The notes beneath the pieces were generated by a model. The model was not told the DNA's origin and did no database searches. It saw only the letters and a program-made list of their open reading frames with translations. 64,000 nt of DNA from Dipteris shenzhenensis (Eukaryota > Polypodiophyta > Polypodiopsida > Gleicheniales), in the NCBI GenBank assembly GCA_047967505.1, contig CM106540.1. One strand, 5' to 3'. A program made the position numbers and the translations under genes. Below, piece by piece: positions 57,340 to 64,000 of this stretch; within the stretch, counting starts at the first letter, position 1; each line of letters opens with the position of its first letter.

Positions 57340-57974
57340 GATAATTGTCTTTGATTTTCCATAGGTGGATTCTAATGCTAGTGGTATGGATGGAATGCAA
57401 CAATTATATGATCCTCACAATTGGTCTAGAACCAATCCTACCTCTATAGTGTCCTTGGCGAGATTTCAAAGGTGAGGCTAAGGCATTGTTTGAATGTAGA
57501 AATCCTCTATGTGGCTATCTTTTGAATCATGATAGGGTAAATTATCGACAATGGAAAGCTAAAAAAAATGAATTTTATGGATGTTGGAGAGCTCAGACCC
57601 GAACATGGAAGTTTTGAGTGTTTGCACTGTGGTGAGCAATGTTTTTGCAGATCAAGATGTGGTGTAAACATATATTACTGTGGACCTAAAGATGTTGGCT
57701 TGACGCAATTAGAGATACATGTTAGGTATGATAGCCATCCCATTGGCCAAGTGGATAATAGGAAGCGGTTAGCAAAGGCCAAATGACTAGTTCAAGATAC
57801 GATGAATGAAATGCCAAATGTTGCGGCTAGAAAAGTAGAGAAGGAGTTGGCTAGAGAAATCGTACCCCAAAACCTCTTGTCTGCAATGAAAATCGATCAC
57901 AGCTCCAGTGCAATGCCAACAAACATGTGGGAGGACATTCTTTTCCAATTGCAGGCAAGCACAAACCAAAGAAG

Positions 57975-58040
57975 GTGATTTAAAATTTCTTATTGTTCGC
58001 ATATTTATCTGCATGTTTTGTGGTGTTTGTCACAAGTAAG
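57975..58040 (+). other. Probable intron 1 of the MULE-fold gene (66 nt)
   Basis: AGAAG|GTGATT ... GTAAG|GATATG. Removing it joins a phase-2 codon and keeps the reading frame across (QASTNQR to IWDIALRF), while the intron itself has a stop and is AT-rich. Confidence 0.6.
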
Positions 58041-58370
58041 GATATGGGACATTGCTTTGAGGTTTCAAAGATGGATGCATGAAGCACTGAATTCTTTGCA
58101 TTCTAAGAGAGATTCCCTTGATTCCATCGTATACTTAAAAGAACACTTGAGATATGATTTCCTACAAGGTTTCATGTTCCCAGGACAATCAATAGATGAT
58201 TCATAATCTTGTCATGTCATGAAAATGTCCACAAAGGGTAGATGCTTTGGGGTTGATATAGTTAATCACATGCATCTTGGAGGTCATCTTGAGAAATCTT
58301 GGGTGCATTTTGACCATGTTCATAGAGTTCATCGTTGGACCAATATGGGAGCTCATGTATATGATCCAAG

Positions 58371-58459
58371 GTTTGGACCTTCATCCCCAGTATCTCCTTC
58401 GTATGAGCTTTATTCACATGGAACCAAATTCTTATTTTATTTTGAACATGTTTTTGCAG
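58371..58459 (+). other. Probable intron 2 of the MULE-fold gene (89 nt)
   Basis: CCAAG|GTTTGG ... TTTTTGCAG|TGTGCG. Excision joins MGAHVYDP to VRELQTIASCEF in frame; unspliced, the frame diverges. Classic T-rich acceptor. Confidence 0.72.
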
Positions 58460-59253
58460 TGTGCGAGAGCTTCAAACCATTGCATCTTGTGAGTTCAAAA
58501 AGGAGGGCACAGCTTCCCAAGTACTATTTTGGACTATGCTAAATGATGTTGTTGGAAAGTGTGGATTTAGAAAACCACAATTCTATGGGTTCATGGCTGA
58601 TGAAGCACAAGCCATTAGCAGGCTATTTGCATTGTTTATAATAGGTGGCCTGAAAATGTGATGGATGGGAGAGAACGCTCATGTATTTTTCATTGGGAAT
58701 AAGGTTTACAAAGAGTCACAAAAAAGTACATCTACCATAGATTTCAAGATACACATCTTTGAATCTGTAGAGCATGGAGAGATGCAAAGACAAAGGGTGC
58801 AGGCCATGAACAAACACGTGTTGTGAGAACGTCATGGAGAAATGCCCATGGCGATACAAATGACATTACATTCCTTGACCAGTGTATGTCATGGTGGGAG
58901 GATAGGATAGCCTATTGGGGTGCTTTTATGGTGCAAGCAAGTGTCATTAAGTTGAATTATTTCTTCATTTTTTCCTTCATGAAAATTTTGGGATTGCATT
59001 CTAAAAGGATAACTTGTTGAGTGATGGGCTTAGAAATTGAAGCCAATACTCCATGACCAACTCATCTAAATCCAAGCATGGGAGTTGGTTAGAATCAAAA
59101 GGGTACACTCAACAGATCTCTTTGTATGATGCATGCATTGGGGACTTGTCTATTGCATTATTGCAAATTGCTAGGTGTGAGTAGCATGTGAAAGGATTGC
59201 CTGTTGGATTTGGCCCAAGCTTGGAGTACTTGTTTCATTACATTAGCCAAACT

Positions 59254-59474
59254 AGGTCAAGCAATATCAACCCACAATAGGTTATCAAGCTTACTAACTC
59301 TGCCATTAATATTTTGGGTGTTGATATGGATCCAAATCATCTTCTAGGGGGTGTTGAAAGTGTCCGACAAAGGAAGAGGATTGGAGAAGGGTCTGGAATG
59401 AATGACACCCATCAGCATGAATACAAGTATGACGGTTCATCCAAAAACAAGGAGTCACACAATTGCCGATGGAG
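59254..59474 (+). repeat. Duplicated 3' block of the MULE-fold gene, copy 1 left part
   Basis: Matches 61418-61620. Shared coding text GVDMDPNHLLG and IGEGSGMNDTHQHEYKY. Copy 1 has 18 bp (about 59356-59373) not in copy 2. Confidence 0.9.
59466..59474. repeat. Left 9-bp target-site duplication
   Basis: CCGATGGAG, identical to 60458-60466. The uninterrupted site in copy 2 (about 61608-61616) has one CCGGTGGAG. Confidence 0.9.
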
Positions 59475-60457
59475 GAGGATTACCAAAAAGCGAGCAAGCC
59501 AAAAGAAGCGAGCGATAAAAAATAATAAAAAGTTATAAATCCCCCATTTTAGTAGCAAAAAATAATAACTTATTCAAAAGTGCATATGTTCCCTCAATGC
59601 TAGAAGGTTAAACATGCCTATAACTTTAAAACCATTAACACTAATTTCACATCATCCATGAGACAGTTTGTATGTTTAATTTCCAAGTCATTATTTGTAT
59701 CAAAGACAAACCCTACTGCAATCAAGTTCTCTCTTTCCACTAGAGTAATTGAGATCATCTTTCCAAGGACTCCTTGCATGGATTAGTCTAGATTCCATGC
59801 ATATGTAAATGCTTAGTTGTTTTAACTCTGTTCACTCTTGGAACAAAACCCATGTTTCTTTGTTACTGCAAAATAATCCTTTCCTAATGATTTATTCTTA
59901 CCTCCCACTAATCTTGCCAATGTAGCAAATTGACCACAAATTCATATTTTGGTGCATTAAATTTTACTAGATGGTGCACAAAGACATGATAATCATCTAA
60001 AGTACACCTTGCCATTTGATTTGATATGTAACATGACCCCATTTGGACTTGTAAATCAAAAGATACAGGTTAATGTGCTCCCTGTTTTGGCCCAAAAGAG
60101 GACATTTTCACATCCCTATATTTTGGCAAGATGTCAACATTTAATTGTTTTGGCCCAAAAGATGAGTTTTTAACATCCCTGCATCTTTTGATTATCAAAT
60201 ATAAATGGCATAATGTTACATATCAAATCAAATGACAAGGCATGATTTAGATGAATATCATGCCTATTTGCACCATCTAAAAAACTTGTGTGCATCAGAA
60301 TATAAATTTTGTGACACATAACTACCTTTTTGAATACTTTGTACTTCAAGCAATTATTTTATTTCTTTGCTTGCTTGATTTTCCAACCACTTCAACTAAT
60401 TATCGCTCGCTTTTTTGGGCTCACTCGCTTTTTCTCGCTCGCTCTATTGACTGCCTC
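59475..60457. mobile_element. 983-bp non-autonomous TIR transposon in the MULE-fold gene
   Basis: Starts GAGGATTACC and ends with the complement of GAGGCAGTCA. Near the ends are inverted repeats AAAAAGCGAGCAAGCCAAAA-GAAGCGAGCGATA (left) and AAAAAGCGAGTGAGCCCAAA-AAAGCGAGCGATA (right, reverse complement), the right one about 13 bp further from its end. It is flanked by a perfect 9-bp duplication, the usual size for Mutator-like elements. No transposase frame inside. The paralogous copy at 61.6 kb lacks it. Confidence 0.9.
59934..60314. repeat. Long imperfect palindrome inside the 983-bp element
   Basis: Left arm about 59934-60099 and right arm about 60146-60314 are inverted copies. CATTTGATTTGATATGTAAC (left, about 60013) is found inverted at about 60212-60231. 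AGATGGTGCA (59970), ATCATCTAAA (59991) and ATCAAAAGAT (60056) also have inverted partners. The loop is about 46 bp. It could be a nested foldback MITE. Confidence 0.85.
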
Positions 60458-60466
60458 CCGATGGAG
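60458..60466. repeat. Right 9-bp target-site duplication
   Basis: CCGATGGAG; coding text resumes directly after it. Confidence 0.9.
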
Positions 60467-60890
60467 AAATGCAAAAATGCAATCTGATGATTTACTGGAG
60501 AAGCAACCATATACCCATAAATCTCAAAGGGAGAAGGAAGCGTGTGAAGTACATCTCACAGTGGAAGAGCAAGAAATCCATGATGTCCTTTGGGCCATCC
60601 ACCATTGTGAGCATGGAAGTAAAGTTTGTTGTCAAGCTTGGTTGTCTAGTGAGGGACACAAATGTGTAAAGCTTATTAATAAGAATAATTTGAGTGAGTG
60701 TGCAGCCTTGTGTTTTAAGGGAACAATAAATCATAGCCAAGGACAGAGGGTGCAATTATTTTGGTTCTATGGAGATGATGTTTCACATGCTTGGACTCCA
60801 AGCAATGAGATTGTTGAAGTTCCAAGGGTACCAACCATATGGCCTATCCAAAAAAGAGTTGGATTGGTAGGTACAGAATTGTGAAAACTA
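60467..60890 (+). pseudogene. C-terminal part of the MULE-fold gene, beyond the insertion
   Basis: An open frame (from 60330, of which the first part is transposon sequence) runs MQSDDLLEKQ, then SQREKEACEVHLTVEEQEIH, then VQLFWFYGDDVSHAWTPSNE and IVEVPRVP, ending at a stop at 60884. Copy 2 shows the same MQSDDLLEKQ...KEACEV join without the insertion. The segment V-LFWFYGDD-S-AWTPSNEI resembles the end of PWWP/Tudor-type folds (V-FFG---AWV----L) but the start of such a domain is not clear. Confidence 0.5.
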
Positions 60891-61417
60891 CAAAGATCAA
60901 GCCACTTAGAGATCCCAAATGATAGCAATAATGTTGGGATATCATCTACCCGCACTCAAGTTAGTACACCTAATTCAGCTCATCGTAAAATGAAATGATG
61001 CTCAAGTATCTCTATGACTTGCTCTGAACATACTAACTGCTCCTTGCACATGAGAGCTATAATAAACATTGGATGAGTGTGGCATGTGGACGAGGATGAG
61101 GAATTCTTGGTTATGAGCTTTGATTGTGACATTTTTGCATCATCATCTTCAACACATGCTCCCAGTGCCTATAGCCACTTCAACAATGCTTGCATCCAAT
61201 TTAGGTGAGTACCCAGCAGATCACTGTCCACCATCTGGAGTCCAAACAATTCTTATTTCAAAACAATCTTTGAATTTTTTACTTTGGACCCAAATAGAGA
61301 CTCTACCATGTAGTTGTTTTGGACACATCAATATGGTAATAATAGTCAACTCTAAGTTACCCTGGACCTCTCTCATTCTTCAACTCCCAGGCGTGTATTT
61401 TATCTACTCCTTGATTT
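60891..61417. other. Spacer between the two gene copies
   Basis: No gene recognised. One plus-strand open frame (61120-61458) without motifs runs into the second copy. Confidence 0.4.
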
Positions 61418-61741
61418 TCAAGCAATATCAACCCACAATAGGCCATCAAGAATGCTAACTCTGCCATCAATATTATAGGTGTTGATATGGATCCAAGTCA
61501 TCTTCTAGGGGATGTTAAAAGGATTGGAGAAGGGTCTGGGATGAATGACACCCATCACCATGAATACAAGTATGTGGTTCATCCAAGAAGAGGGAGTCAC
61601 ACAATTGCCGGTGGAGAAATGCAATCTGATGATTTACTAGAGAAGCAACCATCTACCCATAAATCTCAAAGGGAGAAGGAAGCGTGTGAAGTAGAACTTT
61701 CTCACAAAAGCCTCCCTCATGAGAAGTTTGAAAAGTTATAA
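61418..61741 (+). pseudogene. Partial second copy of the MULE-fold gene 3' block (empty site)
   Basis: Starts TCAAGCAATATCAACCC and carries GVDMDPSHLLG, IGEGSGMNDTHHHEYKY and, without interruption, HTIAGGEMQSDDLLEKQ and SQREKEACEV. It diverges after AAGTAGAACTTTC and stops at 61741. Homology covers both sides of the insertion in copy 1, so it documents the pre-insertion sequence. Confidence 0.85.
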
Positions 61742-63414
61742 AACTATTTATCGTTGACATAGAGACCATCCAATGACAGGGAGTGTAGAGGTATGGGTCA
61801 TTCGGATGGTCATCAACACCCATGTACATATGGTGGGACATATGTATATATGTGTGCACATGAGATAGATGGTCACGAGCATAGTGAACTTAAAAAGGAC
61901 CTAAGTCCAAGTATGAATAATTCTTATAGACATAGGGCAACCCACGTCAGGGCTCTATATATATATTGTATCATGTTCATCATTTTAAGGTGAAATGAAT
62001 AGTGTATGTTTTGCATAGCCAATAGGTTGTTTTCTTGCCCCTCATCACTGTGGGTGTTGAGAAATGAGTATGTGAGTTATGTGTTCACTTTCACATGATG
62101 CCACTGCATGTTTATACATGGCTAAGTATTGGATTGTCTATTTGAGAGGAAATAGTATAAACTAGAAATCCCAAAGGTGCACTCTTTTTTTTGCATCATG
62201 GTATTACAATTCAAAAACCTAAAATGGGGTTGTGAAACAAAGCAGCCAGGGAATAAAAACTAGCAATTGTATTTATGCCATATTAATATCCAAACTTTCA
62301 AAGTTTAAAGTTTGAATTTACATTAGTCAAAAATCATATTCTCAATTAATTTAAGACACTTGAACATAAAAGTTCAATTTGGGAGTGTAAAATCTCACTT
62401 ATTCAATAATTCACATTCCAAGATAATCCTTCAAATGATCAAACATGGAACTTGGCTTACTTTTACAGCATTGATTAATTTGAGGCTTAAATAATAGAGA
62501 AAAAGAATTTGATATATCATCACCTTAAACCTGATGGCCTTCATACACTTCAAGCAAGCATATTGATTGCTCTTCCAAATATTGTAAGAATCTGATTGAG
62601 AATTTTAATGTCTTCTAACATAAAATGATTATTATTGTCTACGAAAGGTACATGCATTCAATTAATATTGATTTATCATCAAATTTTGAAGAAAATAAAG
62701 CCCATGAATCTCATTTTAGAAAAAGAAAATAGTGAAATGATTGTTTGCATTGGCATACCAAGGGTAACAAGGAGATAAACAAAGGAAGGAATGATTGATC
62801 ACACTTATAAACCTGTCAATCAAGGTCTTAATGGAAAGTGCATTAGACTTCAAATCAAGGTTTAATATGCATGGAAGGCTAAAATATATATTATCCTTGT
62901 ATTTTCCCTAAGGTTTTGTGTAGCAAAATTGAGCTACGCGTGTAGTGAATTGTGTCCATTTCAAGGGAATCAAGAACTTGATAAGCAAGAATATCAGATT
63001 TTGTGCCTGATGGTCACTTATATGAACACATATGTGATATGCAATAGTTAAGTGTGCTTGATGTTCCCACCATATTCGTAATTATTCTCACATGATAGTC
63101 ATAACTATGCTATACAATTGTTGCAACTATGTTTGATGTTCTCACTCCTTAAAAAATGTTGTATGCAATACAAAAAGGAAGATGATGTTCTAATCAGGTA
63201 AGGAAGAATCTAGATTTTGCACTACTTGTGGAAGATATTATACCTTTTCACTATATGTAGGTTCATATTTATATTCATGAGTTTTCAAAATTTAACTCCA
63301 CTACTAGGATAGGTACCCAAGGCTCTAGCCCTATAACAAAAATTATAAATTAGTGAAAAGGATATGAGAGGAGAGTTAGGGAGATCAAATATGTATACTA
63401 GTCATGGAAGTCCA
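61742..63414. other. Unassigned AT-rich DNA
   Basis: No gene, RNA or repeat recognised; frames are short and without motifs. Confidence 0.5.
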
Positions 63415-63740
63415 CAACAAATTTTTGCATTGAGGCATCTTGTCAAACATCACAAGACATCATTTAGGCTACTAATCTTGGCATAAATATTTAGCAAGAA
63501 GTCCCCCATAAATAGATTTGACATGAAACCAAAACCACAAGGGACATACTGATCTTGGAAGTCCTTTATAAATTATTACGCTTGGGCATGTTGTCAAACA
63601 TCTCCTAGACATCATTTAGCCTACCACTCATGAAGTCCCCATAAACATCACCTAGACATCATTTAGCCTACCACTCTTGGCATACACTTGTTTAAAGTGA
63701 AGTCCCCATAAATAGATTTCACACAAAACCACAACTCAAG
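63415..63740. repeat. Cluster of imperfect short repeats
   Basis: ACATCATTTAG-CTAC-A-TC occurs at about 63458, 63608 and 63656; AAGTCCCC-ATAAATAGATTT occurs at about 63500 and 63702; GGAAGTCC at two sites. Old local duplications. Confidence 0.7.
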
Positions 63741-63900
63741 ATCCTCTTGCCCTGGATAATATTATCTTGCTAGAATACATTGGGAGAGCAAACATATGTA
63801 ACCTTATATGCACTAATTCTTCTTGAGCATTTATCCTAAAGCATGCTCCCTCATGCCCTTGGTGAATATAGGCTACAATCATTGTGCCCCACAAGACCAT

Positions 63901-63902
<2 letters not shown>

Positions 63903-63949
<47 letters not shown>

Positions 63950-63985
63950 CACACACACACACACGCACGCATGCATGCATGCACA
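63903..63985. repeat. (CT)n(CA)n microsatellite with GCATGCATGCATGC
   Basis: About 22 CT units, about 8 CA units, then alternating GCATGC, which is self-complementary. Confidence 0.95.
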
Positions 63986-64000
63986 AGTACACATGTTTGC

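Larger units (their letters stand above)
57360..59474 (+). pseudogene. MULE-fold transposase-like gene, decayed, with introns
   Basis: Exon 1 text: FECRNPLCGYLLNHDRVNYR, a frameshift in an A7 run at about 57562, then VGELRPEHGSFECLHC, a Cys-rich block, and MWEDILFQLQASTNQR. After intron 57975-58040 comes IWDIALRFQRWMHEAL, then FGVDIVNHMHLGGHLEKSWV, FDHVHRVHRW and MGAHVYDP. After intron 58371-58459 comes VRELQTIASCEFKKEG, then GFMADEAQA (58588) and, shifted, DGRERSCIFHW (58665-58695). D...D..A...C-FHW follows the MULE DDE pattern (first D in FDHVHR, second in FMAD, then C/H). Stops at 57786, 58206 and others make it non-functional. It belongs to a multi-copy plant family I recognise only loosely. 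Confidence 0.65.

Overview
The window looks like a piece of a large, transposon-dominated vascular-plant nuclear genome. It is about 60% AT, rich in CT/GA and CA microsatellites, and has almost no intact reading frames. It carries plant-type L1 LINEs, Ty3/gypsy and Ty1/copia remnants with plant-style primer-binding sites, a MULE-fold gene with short GT-AG introns, one exon of a DCP5/LSM14-type decapping factor, and an endonuclease-less Penelope-like element. I infer a non-flowering lineage (gymnosperm, fern or lycophyte) but cannot name a species. Most short open frames are by-products of composition or of decayed transposons and are omitted. Left third (1-16.5 kb): a minus-strand Ty3/gypsy integrase remnant is split by a 4.86 kb L1-type LINE (3196-8053) with a perfect 15-bp target-site duplication. 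That LINE has lost its reverse-transcriptase catalytic core but is otherwise well kept. A second, badly mutated plus-strand LINE covers about 9.48-13.7 kb. A third copy (about 13.75-16.4 kb) has the head-to-head arrangement of a 5'-inverted (twin-primed) LINE insertion. 17-24 kb: a convincing first exon of a DCP5-like gene lies on the minus strand (18013-18148) with a TATA-like box and good start context. Around it are simple repeats and unassigned AT-rich DNA. If the gene is real, the LINE-filled left part of the window could be its intron. 24.2-35.2 kb: a 5'-truncated LINE 3' end abuts a decayed Ty3/gypsy-like LTR element (LTR remnant, tRNA-Asp-type PBS, 27-bp minisatellite, gag with four zinc knuckles, protease, a long QEP-repeat region, PPT and a complete 3' LTR). 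I found no reverse transcriptase or integrase in it, and it has swallowed a tandem pair of copia-type LTR-PBS units. 35.2-45 kb: a tandem array with a period near 430-445 bp, a minus-strand LINE ORF1/endonuclease fragment, a pair of about 370-bp direct repeats, and a decayed Ty1/copia element whose YVDD-coding segment is locally triplicated. 46.1-49.5 kb: a Penelope-like element lies between 190-bp direct repeats (pseudo-LTRs), has no visible GIY-YIG domain, and is interrupted inside its RT by a GC-rich solo LTR. 50-57 kb: simple repeats, an RTE-like LINE RT remnant on the minus strand, and a 29-bp minisatellite. 57.3-61.7 kb: a decayed MULE-fold transposase-like gene with two recognisable introns. 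Its 3' part carries a 983-bp inverted-repeat transposon flanked by a 9-bp duplication, while a partial second copy 1-2 kb downstream preserves the uninterrupted site. The last 2 kb holds only weak repeats and a CT/CA microsatellite.
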